Assembly (NCBI GenBank): GCA_024036415.1
Contig: JAMWET010000511.1
Location: forward strand, 105,001-169,000
Direction of reading: 5' to 3'
Length of the DNA: 64,000 nt
DNA from: Prochilodus magdalenae
Taxonomy: Eukaryota; Chordata; Actinopteri; Characiformes; Prochilodontidae
Shown: piece by piece, positions 1 to 11,225 of the stretch
How the letters are laid out: the number at the start of each line of letters is the position of its first letter
Position numbering within the stretch: position 1 is the first letter of the stretch
Notes under the pieces: model-generated
What the model was told of the DNA's origin: nothing
The model's database searches: none
The model's input: only the letters and a program-made list of their open reading frames with translations
Program-made: the position numbers and the translations under genes

Positions 1-2339
1 AAAATAGAGTCAGACCGTGTTTATAGACATTTCATAAGCATGCCTCTGTTTTCCATTTAGGGTTGGAAGTTCTAGAGAAGTGTTGGTGCTTCTGGCGTTT
101 CAGCTGTTTGATTGGCGTTGACTCATGAGCATTAGTGTGAAAACAAGAAAATCCCAGTTCTCTTTCTGTCCTGCTGTGTGAGCAAAAGAGAGAAACATTA
201 GTGAGACCCATATTCCATTAAAGACTTTGGGTGGTTATGTAATAGCTTCTTAATATAGTGTAGTGTATTAGATATTGTATCCACTCTTTAACTATGTGTT
301 CTTCAGAGCTGTCTGTATTATTCAGTGCTGCTTTTGTCTTTCGTTTTCTGGTCACTGATTAGCAGACACATCTCTGCACACATATCTGAACACTATGGCA
401 GTGTTCCATTCACACTCAGTGAGGTGAAATCTGAACATAATCTACAGATAATGTGCAGATAAAACTGCCACAATGCAAAACTTGTATTAAAAGGTATTTC
501 AGTCAAACTGTAAGTGAATTGGCTACTTGCAGTGGATGGTGTTTCTTCCCCTCTCTCTTTCAGTGTGTTGTTCTGAGTTTTTTCTTTCATTTTATCTTTC
601 TTTTTTTGTCTTGTTAGTTGTCTTGTTTTGTATCTTGTTAGTTAGTTCTTTCTTTATGTCTTTTTTTTTTCAGCACACCTTCTATCAGGTTTTTGTATCA
701 TTCTTTCTTTTCCAAAAGTAGCGTCGGTGAAAATCGGTGGCCTCATGATAATGTCGTGAATTAGCAGTTACGACATCTTGAACATTCCAGCTGTGTGTTC
801 CTGCATCATTAACGTTTGTGAATAGACGCTGGCAGGTGAGGGGTTGATGAGTAAGGGCTTAATTTCCCTAATACAGCACCTGTTTCCTTCAGCTCACTTC
901 TGGAGTGCGCTGTGTGTTAACCCCTCGGAGTCTGAAGCTGTTAGAGCTGTTTTGCTATGTAATTTAAGATCACTTACATATTTACATATTTAATTGCAGT
1001 TGGTTATACGTAGAAAACCTTCATTAAATTCATCTACTGTGTCAACAAGATGAAGCCTGCAGCTTTTTCTGCTTGCTTCACTATCAGACAATGATAAACA
1101 TCTTACTGAACACAGCAACTTGAAGTACATCAAGTTTTAGTTTCTCCACTTCAAGTGAGAATGAATTCGTATGGTGTTTCACCGCACTTGTGTGTTTCGT
1201 TTACATGTTTTTAGAAAAATAGCTGATTATAAATGACTCTAAAACACAAAAGCATCAGTGTAAGAAGGTGCAGACTGTTTCTTATGTATCTGGTTAAAAC
1301 TGGTCAGGCTGAGAGATTAACTCTAATTAATCACCATGTTGTTTTTCTTGTTAACTCTGGCTGGTGGAAGGGCCATGCTATTGCCAGGGTGACTTATAGC
1401 TGATGTCAGAAAAGGCCTTTCTCAATCTCAGGTGCTCTAACAGGCAGTGAGTTGCTTAAAAACAGCTTTTACTCTAACAGCTCTAACAGCTTTCACATTC
1501 CTGAAACACAGTCATTTCTTGGAATAGTTTGGACTTGTTTTTGGTAATTACTGTACAGAGTATCTACTTACTCATGCTTACAGATAATCACTAGTATTAT
1601 TATTATTATTGATTTAGAGGAATGCAGTTTCTTGCCTGTATCAGTAGCTTACTGTATCACTAACTTAACAACAACTATACTTGTGGCCCAAACCAATAAA
1701 CTGTAATTAATGTACATGAATAGTTCTAACTGTAGTTCATATATGCAGAGAGTGCAACAGAGGCTAATGAGATGCCTACATTTTTTGGCAAAACCATGTA
1801 AATATGATGGCTAAATCATACAATGCTGTGCCCTGAATATTATAATAACTATAAAAAATATGTATATGCTGCATGTTATGTTATGCATTTATTATTATCC
1901 TTAAGGCAGTCAAGTATTCACAGAGTTCCCATTTCCCCGGTTTAACACTGTTTGGTAGTCTTCTGGCATGACAGACGATGGTGGGTGATTACGGGCACTT
2001 GGAGTCTTACTTAAGGTCTCCTTATAACTACCGCTGATATGTTGTACACCTGTTATTTATTTGTTTATTTGATCAATTATTTGTACTTATTTTTGCCATG
2101 TGTTTTTGGCTCTTTTTTAGATACAAGACACGCGGCCACACGAGTGTATGGAGTTTAAGTGCTTTGGCAGTGTGTTAAGAGATGTGTGCTGTCACAGGCC
2201 TGGCTGATACGGGTGTTTGTGGAGGGAACAAGAATGGGAGAATGAATTTGAGAGATAAGAAAGAAAGAGCAAACGGGGACAGGGGAGTTAGAGCAAGGGG
2301 CTGTAACTCCTCTCAGAATGATGAAATGACTGTGTCATA

Positions 2340-2341
<2 letters not shown>

Positions 2342-2385
<44 letters not shown>
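2342..2385. repeat. (GT)n microsatellite
   Basis: Uninterrupted GT dinucleotide run of 44 bp. Confidence 0.97.
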
Positions 2386-2389
<4 letters not shown>

Positions 2390-3731
2390 ACACATGGTGA
2401 ATGTCAGTTGTGTGTGACTTACGAGTCTTTGTCATTCTTCAGTAGGATGGGAAAGCACAAGAGCAATGTACATTGTACCTGCTGTTAGCAATACGACTAG
2501 ATAAAATGCTAACACGCACACAAACTTCAAACACATTTGACTTTAGAGACTCTCCTAACCATCAGTCAGTATGCATTTATGAAAAGCCTTCACATGCCAG
2601 CAGGACACTCTTTGACATTTAACAGAGCTAAAAGTGGATTTTATATGTTTCTGTTTTATTTCGGGGAGAAGATCTTGAGTGGTGCAAAGGGCTGTAAATG
2701 CGTATCCATCATTTAGATCAACATCACTTACAAGGTCTGAATGATTTGGAGACGATATCCAGCTGCGATATTTAGGGCATTCAGTGCCAGTCACCCAATG
2801 TGATTGATTTCTGTGCATTCAGTGCATCCTCCTGGAACATGCATAAATACACCCGGGCAGCTAAATAGGTACTGATGGTGTTTTAATGGTCTATTTTTAT
2901 TGTTCAGCTTGTTGCCATAGTGAATCATTCTGTATAGAGCATTTCATGCTGCCTTTGGCTATTTTGAGACATGTACTGACAACTGGATATGTAGGTACTC
3001 TGTACTTACAGTCAGTTGGGGGCTTTTTGATGCTCATGGTCTGTTATACCGACAGCCTAATTGCTTCTGACCAGTGGGGGAGCTTCAAATCTTTTAGAGT
3101 AAAGCACTGCAATCACTGGTAGTCAGCATGGTCAGCATAGTCATTGAGCTGCTTGGGCGGCCAGACTAAAGTGCTTTTAGTCTTTCAGTGCCGCAGACAC
3201 TAGCTAGTTGTGATCATGAGTGGACTGCTGAGTAGAGAGGGACTTAGCAGCTAATCAGCACACACCTTAAAATGGGGGAAACAAATCTTGGGAGAACTAA
3301 GGCCAAATGTTTAGAAACAAAGCAAAGCATCATGAAACCCTGTCTGTGATCGCCTGTCTTTGTTAGTGCACGCTAGCAGGTTTAGCACTATAAGTTAGAG
3401 CTGCACAATTGAACCCTACTCCCCCCACAAGGGGGACGAATAACCATTAGGCCAAACAGTCAATTACAAAACACCCATGTGCACTGTTCAGAAACTACTC
3501 TATCCACTGAACTACAAGCCTGTACAAAGGCCTCAAACCTTAGGCTCATTCTTACACCCAGTATTGTTTTACTGGCTGCTGGATTAATATATTTAGCTGC
3601 TGGAAAAAAAGTATTCATTTGTTCTTATCTGTCTAAAATGTTGTGATATTTATTAGTTGTGGAAGATTTATAGAAAAACCTATAAATGTTGACTTTTCCC
3701 CAGCTTTATTTAAATGTGCAGTTTACCCATG

Positions 3732-3732
3732 T

Positions 3733-3767
<35 letters not shown>

Positions 3768-3784
3768 TTCATTCATTCATTCAT
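3732..3784. repeat. (TTTA)n then (TTCA)n microsatellite
   Basis: A compound tetranucleotide tract: about nine TTTA units grade into TTCA units. Confidence 0.95.
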
Positions 3785-5865
3785 TTATGTATTTTCATTT
3801 CCCTATTAGTGAATAGTGCTTTTGTATTTTTAATATCTTTCTATTTGTAAATCTGTTTTGCGTCCAGTCAGAGGTACACCATCATGTTGATGACTGGTTG
3901 CTTCACCGTACGTCCCATTTTATGACAATATCATGCAGCTCTAGTAACTTGTGGATACTGGTTGCATTCAGGCCAAGGTAGAATTGTCTTCTAACTGAAT
4001 GTAATTCAATCCATTCGTCCAATACAAAAAGTAAAAGAGTTGCTTCTTTCTACGGCTCTGCACAGTATCACATTGTCATCACAGAGCTAGAAGTGCGGTC
4101 TGTTCCTGTTAGGGCATGAGTTCAGTAGGCTACTGTAATCCATCCTACAGAGGAAGAGAGAGAGCGGGCGCAAATGTGATCATATTTCCAAATTAACAGG
4201 ATTTACAGCACAAAGCTGTTTACTGGCTAAATGGGTCGTACACTTTGTTAGCTTTAGCATGTATGTGCAGAGGTGAGGCTTAGACCTGTAACTGGGGCAT
4301 TTTTAATTTTCGCTTGCTTTGTCACGTCATTAATGTGCCCTGTAACGTAAGGGTTATTGCCGGCGGCTGTTCTGACTAAGCGCAGCGGCTGAGTGCGTAT
4401 GAAGGCCATTTGCAGTATGCTTACAGGCCGAGGCACGTCTTGCTCTCCGGAAATATTTGTTAATCCTCCCATAATCCACCTGTTTCCTTGTCTTAAGACG
4501 AGGTGGCGTCCGGGCTGTAGTGCCAGGTACTTGGCCCACAATGGGTCTGTGTGTACATGCATGCGAGTATTGTATTATAGGGAGGAGAAAGGACGAACTC
4601 TCAGATTACAGTCATGTGTGCAAGTTTGAACCCTCTGGATTAAATGACATATTTTATCAATTCTATAAGTTAAAGAAGTTAACGAATGTAGATATTGCTT
4701 GTAGCTGCTAAAATTAATAATAATGTGATTAATATTCTGCTAATATTACTGCACAGTTCTATTTAATAGTTTAATTGGCTATAATTGAATCGTCAAATTG
4801 TGGCTTATGTGTGCATAACCCTGTAGTAATGTAGGGCTGCAGACTGTCATTTGTTGATCATTATTGTATTATCACAGAAGGCTGCAACGTGCAAATCATT
4901 CCTCTGACAACACTTTAGTTTTCCATGAGATCCAACGAGAGCGAACTACTTTTGTAAATCTTAATAATGCAGGACCGTGTTTAGCCCTGTCAGTATCATT
5001 TCAGCTTTGTAGTGTATTGTGAAGTCTCCCACAGTCGTAGTACTTAACCTTAATCTGCAGGGGTTTGATCTATTTTGTGCCGACTTATAATGAACAGAGC
5101 ATGTGTCTGTGTGTGTGCGAGAGTCAATCACTGAGCCCCGGCGAGATCCATTAAAACACTCTGTGACTTTTCTTATGCACTTCAGCCCACAGGCATCTAC
5201 GCCCTGTCTAATTAAACCCCAGTGTAATTGATTAAATACAATGTACAGTGGATCAGGCCGACGGTTGTGCATTTAAGTGAGCGCAATTAAGAATCGTGGC
5301 AAGAGGAAAGGATGGGTTATCACCACAGCAGTCCCTCTAGCTGCCCTGAGGGGAAAGCAGGGAACAATGGAGGGAGTGAAAGTGATGAAAAGAAAGAAGA
5401 AATAAACAGCTAATGGACTGAAGATGGCCCAACTCTTTAGTAGCTCTGTGATCAGTTTCCTTACTTTCACAACAAGAGCCCTTTCTCTTATATGAACCCT
5501 GTATCTCAGCTGTGAGTTCGGAGTTCGGCAGGGCTGTCACTGTCCATTACTGTACTAAACGATTAGCTTTAAAACCAGAAATCATCAGGGATATTTGTTG
5601 ACAGGACATTTGAACCTTTTAATTAAATAGACTAGAATCTGATTGGGTCCGATGGCTCCCATCTTATCTAAACAGATATTGCTCTGAAGGATTTCTACTC
5701 ACGCACCTATACAGCTGGTGTGCCTAGGATGCTCTAGTGAGTGACGTGAACTACTGCATCCATTATTATAAAGGTTCTGTTAAAAGTTAAAGTTCATTAA
5801 AAGTTCCGTTGCGGTTGCATGTTTACAATGTTCCTGTTATGGTCCTAGAACTCTACAACTACTTA

Positions 5866-5983
5866 TATACACTCATCATCAAAAAAATAACAGATGGACC
5901 CAGAAGGAAGTGTGGGATTGCAATGCTATTGGGTAGAAAGATAAAGGATATCAGGAACAATAAATGATGAGGGGTAGTGTATA
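5866..5983. mobile_element. Small MITE with Tc1-like terminal inverted repeats
   Basis: 118 bp. The left end TATACACTCATCATCA is mirrored at the right by TGATGAGGGGTAGTGTATA. The ends and an inner piece (ACCCAGA-GGAA, TTGGGTAG) match the deleted Tc1-like element at 61475-62057, so this looks like a non-autonomous derivative of the same family. It has no coding capacity. Confidence 0.65.
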
Positions 5984-6689
5984 CATAGTTTGCTGTGTAA
6001 CTCAATTGTAAAATTTATGTTATTTATTTATTTTTATATGTTTTACTGTCAGTTAGAGCGTCAGCCAAGGTAAACATCAGGTGTGGGTAATGCTAAGAGA
6101 AAGTGAGGTGGTCGCAGCAGTGGGTCTTCTGAATTGTTAGGTTGGGAAAGTCCTGCAGCTACATAGCAGCTGTTTTGTGGAAGGTAGGGATAAGCTCAGA
6201 TATCTAACTTGCAGTATATCCTGTTATGTGTAAACATCTATCTTCTTTGGAGGATGTTTCAGGGTTAAAGCTGCAAGCCAGGCCAGGTTCCTTCCCTTCT
6301 TCTGTGGCATGAAATGAAACGTATAGGGGGCAGGGGACCGACACTGGGTGTTAAAGCACATACTTAACAAGAATGATTAATATTTTTACAAAAAGATGTT
6401 ATGGTGCTCAACAGCACGCAATACTCCAGCTCATGTTTGAATTGTATAGTCTGTACCACACCCAGTGTAATGTTTCTGTGGAAATTCTGTGTGTAGTGGT
6501 ACTAGAGTTGTGGCGGAAATAGAAAACCGGCAAATGGAAGTGGCATAAGGTCATGTCGGCTGCTATTGGTTTTTCAGGAGAATTGTGGATATGAATCTAG
6601 ATGACCATATTAGCTCGAATTCAGGGCTGTCTAGTAGTTTACTGCTTGAATAACTGAGTGTTATATTGGTGATTGAATACTGTCACTAC

Positions 6690-6991
6690 ACAGTTTGGGG
6701 GACAATGAGCCTCCAGGACCAGGGGTGAGAAAAACTGTTCTAAAGCACCTATGGCGCCTAGCTGAGCGCTCTCTGGGTAGAAGGCAGGAAACGGCCAGTC
6801 CAAGCATTCATACTCGCAATTTAGCATCTCCGGTTCCCCTGGCTACATGTCTGTGGACTGTGGGAGGAAACCCTTGCAGAAATGGGGAGAACAGAGTCTG
6901 CTATGCTCTACACAAGAAGAACCCTGGATGCCCTGGCCAGGAGTCAAAGCCAGAAGCAACAGCGATACCCACTGCGCCACTGTGCCGCCCT
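6690..6991 (+). repeat. Composite fish interspersed repeat
   Basis: The part from about 6775 to 6991 is a member of a very common teleost repeat, recognised by the order GCAATTTAGCATCTCC, GGACTGTGGGAGGAAACC, GGGGAGAACA and CCACTGCGCCACTGTGCCGCC. The front piece (CTCCAGGACCAGGGGTGAGA) belongs to another dispersed family. A related copy lies at 31265-31555. The class (probably LINE-derived) is not certain. The 99-codon frame through it is not a gene. Confidence 0.65.
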
Positions 6992-7750
6992 TGAATGGAA
7001 ATGTGTGGCATAATTAAATTAATTTCATTGAACCATTGTGGGGGTAAGCTGTAATGGATTCTAATTTGTTTCTGTAATTAAGTTTGAGTAATAGTGAGAG
7101 CCCTGCACCACAGCCTGTCTCTCATGCCTTTCCCCTCCACTCAAAAGTTCTGTTGAGCTGAACTTGCAGCTCCGATCTCCACTCCCATTCTTACACAAGA
7201 CCTCATTTAGCTGCTTGGAAAGTAGTGTAGAAGTGGGGGTGGTGGGGGAGGGGTGGCTAGTAATAGTTGAGTGGAGTGGCCGTGTTGTCTTTCACCCTCA
7301 CCAGAGAGCACAATCACCTCAGTACGCTCACACAAAGACGGCCTTGTTCAGTCTGTGCTGAGCTGTGCCTGCCTCCCTTTCCTTCTTTGTGTTCTCTTTC
7401 TTTTCCTTCTCCTCCTCTCCAACCAGCTCACTCTTTCACTTAAGCATCATGCTTCAGAACCTGCCTGAGCACAGTTTGAGCTGTTTCCCACTCATTCCAG
7501 ACGCTGACTCAAGGCACCCCATCATTTTCTGTCTATTTGCTTTGCCCACTGTATTATTGCTGTATTATCGAGTCCTAACCAGTGCTTCAGGCGTCTTACA
7601 GACAGTTTATTAGGTAACATGGCATTAGACTCTAAAACACTTCTTTGTTGCTTCTGCACTTAGACTTGATCACTTTTGATTTTAACACATAATTGATGTT
7701 TAGGGTTGAGCATTTACATTTATATACTGAGCTCTTTGGGGTGGGGGGTG

Positions 7751-7752
<2 letters not shown>

Positions 7753-7786
<34 letters not shown>
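7753..7786. repeat. (GT)n microsatellite after a G-rich run
   Basis: GT run preceded by GTGGGGGGTGGGG. Confidence 0.95.
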
Positions 7787-7787
<1 letters not shown>

Positions 7788-7998
7788 CCACTTTTGTTTT
7801 GTGGAACTTGTGTGTCCAGGGTCAGACATTCAGTGAATTGAACATTCACCCATCTTGTTTAACGGCCTATAATAAAGTCTAGTGGAATTCCACTCAAACT
7901 CTCATGTACTCCTTGCCTCACTATAACAAAGGCTGAACATTTGAATTGTACTTAACACTAATACCTTGGGTGCAGCCCATCAGGAACCTGTTTTGGTT

Positions 7999-8493
7999 GA
8001 CTGCTTGGGAAGAGGCTGACTGCTTGGGAGGAGGCTGACTGCTTGGGAAGAGGCTGACTGCTTGGGAAGAGGTTGACTGCTTGGGAAGAGGCTGACTGCT
8101 TGGGAAGAGGCTGACTGCTTGGGAAGAGGCTGACTGCTTGGGAAGAGGCTGACTGCTTGGGAAGAGGCTGACTGCTTGGGAAGAGGCTGACTGCTTGGGA
8201 AGAGGCTGACTGCTTGGGAAGAGGTTGATTATCTGTATGGTTAATGGTGGTGGAAGCTAAGCTCTGTAGGATAGAAGCTCTCTAGGACTAGCTGACTGCT
8301 TGGGAAGAGGCTGACTGCTTGGGAAGAGGTTGACTGCTTGGGAAGAGGTTGACTGCTTGGGAAGAGGTTGACTGCTTGGGAAGAGGCTGACTGCTTGGGA
8401 AGAGGCTGACTGCTTGGGAAGAGGTTGATTATCTGTATGGTTAATGGTGGTGGAAGCTAAGCTCTGCAGGATAGAAGCTCTCTAGGACTAGGG
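7999..8493 (+). repeat. 19-bp minisatellite in a 200-bp higher-order duplication
   Basis: The unit GACTGCTTGGGAAGAGGCT (CT/TT variants) is repeated 12 times at 7999-8226 and 7 times at 8294-8426. Each array is followed by the same spacer of about 65 bp (8227-8291 and 8427-8491, one mismatch seen: T/C in GCTCTGYAGG). The spacing between spacer copies is exactly 200 bp, so array plus spacer was duplicated as a block and the arrays then changed length. Confidence 0.95.
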
Positions 8494-9100
8494 TTATAGA
8501 CATAGAAGGTCTGGCTGACTGTTTAGGGACAGAGACCGGGAGAGAGAGAGAGACGGAGAGATCCTGTCTTTCCTGATTGGGCCAATTGCCATGAGCTTCA
8601 GTCTTACAGCAACGTAAATGCAATAATGAGCAGGGTAAAAGATCAGTAATAAACAGCTGAATCCGTCAGGTCCAGCAAGTTGTGTGTGCGTGTTAAGGCG
8701 ACGAGCTTCACTGAAACACACTAGTCCTGCCCTGCTGGAGTCACTGGAGCACTGAGAGAGTTATGAACTCAGCACAATGAAGAGTCAAATTCAATCAGAA
8801 AGCCTGCTGTTCCCCACAGCCTGCTGAGAGACCACACCTCGTGTGTGTGTGCATGCGTGAGAAGATGGGCTGAGTTTTATTGTGAATGAGTGAGACAGCA
8901 GAGGGGGTTTGTGTTTATGTAAGCTTATGAATATGTAAATGAGGGTCTTTAGATCTGTAGCGATGAATAATTAGAGTGTAGATGAAGCTTTAAGGCGAGT
9001 TTTACAACAAAGACCTTATTCACTAAAGAGCGTCTCAGAGAGCTGATACTGACCTGTACCCTTGGAAATGTGCTCAGATTTGCTTTTGCTCTTGCATGCA

Positions 9101-9103
<3 letters not shown>

Positions 9104-9177
<74 letters not shown>

Positions 9178-9267
9178 TCTCTCTCTCTTTTACTCACTCT
9201 CTTACTCTCACTCTCTCTCTCTCTCTCTCTCTCTCTTACTCACTCTCTTACTTTCTTACTCTCTCAC

Positions 9268-9320
<53 letters not shown>

Positions 9321-9335
9321 CTCTCTCTCTCTCTC

Positions 9336-9382
<47 letters not shown>
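9104..9382. repeat. Long (CT)n tract
   Basis: About 280 bp of almost pure CT with scattered interruptions (ACTC, TTTC). All other strand is GA. The open frames made of Leu-Ser repeats are artefacts of this tract. Confidence 0.97.
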
Positions 9383-9385
<3 letters not shown>

Positions 9386-10261
9386 GGGTTAATGCAGGCA
9401 GCTCGCTCCGCAGCACTGTAATTAACTGGCCTCGTGTTTAACGAGGACAGACAGGAATACATTAGCATAACACAGCCTTTAATCAACCTCCGCCATGGCG
9501 TGGGTGGAGCGGGAGCTTAAAACATGCAACACACACACACACTCCCACACAAGCCCCTTTGATCCTTCTCTACTTTTGCATAGCAGATGACACGTTACTG
9601 ACAGATTGCATCACCAGAGGTTGGCGGTTTAGGGACGTTTCTGAATGGCTGTTTTGGCCGATTGTGTTGAAATCTGAAGTGAAACTCCTGAGCTGCCATT
9701 GAGTACTGACTTGCCTCTAAACACTTCTGTCTACTTTCAACCACTCTTCTCTCTTTTGCGTACACTCTCTCGCACATACATGTACTAAGAGCTAAGGGGG
9801 CTTCTAGTGAGAGTATTGCAAAATATGTGTAGTTGTCAGGGGCAACAGGAGTTCCCGCAAAATCTTTTCTCCACCTTAAATTAATAAAGAGACTGACAAA
9901 GCTCTCCTGAGATTGTAACAAATCATCATGGAAATGTTTACATGGTTGCACACTGTCATTACTTACACCAGTGTGAACAAACAACATTACCCTTTTCGAC
10001 CGTTTATCGTGGTGGTAAGAACACCTGTACTGAGCTGTGGTAGTTCTTATTATAGGCTAGTTCTACATTTGCCAGATAAATAGAAGGTAAGCAATTCAGT
10101 GTTGAGCTTAATATTAAAGATTTGTTGTTCTTTGCTTTGTGATTTGATCACTTTATCTGTAATGACATTGGTGGCTGTCATCCTCACTACAGCAATGGCT
10201 TTTCCCCTTAATGTTTGCTGTTTGTGAAGCTGTGGAGAATCTGATAAAAACGAAAAAGAAA

Positions 10262-10450
10262 AACAAACAGCAAAACCAAAGAAGCTTCTGATGTTCTCAG
10301 AACAGTAGACTGACCACAACGAGACCAGACCTCAACACCACTGAAGGTGAACTGCAGAAAATGATACCAGCTTCGATGACTGAACTGTGGAGGTGTGGAA
10401 ACATGTCCACAAAACAGTGGAGGCCGTAATAAAGCCACAGATTGAACCAT
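10262..10450 (+). mobile_element. Degenerate Tc1/mariner transposase fragment
   Basis: On the + strand about 10330-10450 reads PDLNTTEGELQKMIPASM and TELWRCGNMSTK, resembling the DLNPIE motif region (third catalytic residue) of Tc1-like transposases. No ends are seen. It is a short, decayed remnant. Confidence 0.4.
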
Positions 10451-11160
10451 TTGCTGAAGCTAATGTGTAATTCACTGTTAAATATGTTTTCTGAATAATG
10501 AATAGGTAATACTTAATGGCTGTTTTGACTGGAAGTTAAATCACTGATGAATAATTTAGTAGTGTGTTCACGCTCTCATACACATACTTAAAGCTCGCTC
10601 TCACACTGTTTCTCTCTCTCCCAAATACACACTGTATCTGTTTCTGGTACTTCCTTTAGCACAGCCACAAGCAGGCAATCTGAACCCGTTTGTTTCTCAG
10701 CAAGAGTAATTGCTTTAACCTTTGCCCTCTTCTTCTGCATTATTGAAACCAGCTGGGATGCAGGCAAACACAGACAGGGCCACTAAGGCCTTTCCTCCTA
10801 GCCAGTGAGAACAGTTTAGCTTTTCTCAGTGGTAAACTCTTTTGCTCTTTTATTCCGTCACTGCTCCCTCTTCTGGAGTCCTCAAGAGTTTACTCTGTTA
10901 CACACACACACGCACGCACGCCCGTATACGCGCACACACATGGACCTTTGGTGCTCACTATGACTGATCAGATTCCAGCCTTAATTAACCCTGCCCATCT
11001 GAGCTGTCAGTCATTCAGGGCGGTCCACTGAGAGAGCATCATAATTAAAAGACAGAAACTGATGGAGAGCAAGACCACACACCTTCACCTCTCTGCTTAG
11101 CAAAAGCACTGCCCATTTGCACTGTTGTTGTTGTGGCTGTTTTTGTTTACAGGAAGTCTC

Positions 11161-11177
11161 GTTGCTGCTGCTGCTGC

Positions 11178-11224
<47 letters not shown>

Positions 11225-11225
11225 G
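11161..11225. repeat. (CTG)n / (TTG)n microsatellite
   Basis: Five CTG units followed by about 16 TTG units. Confidence 0.95.

Noticed and set aside
6695..6994. 99-codon frame
   Set aside because: It lies inside a common fish interspersed repeat and matches no protein.
9062..9486. Leu-Ser and Arg-Glu repeat proteins of 70-123 codons
   Set aside because: They are translations of the CT/GA microsatellite in different frames.
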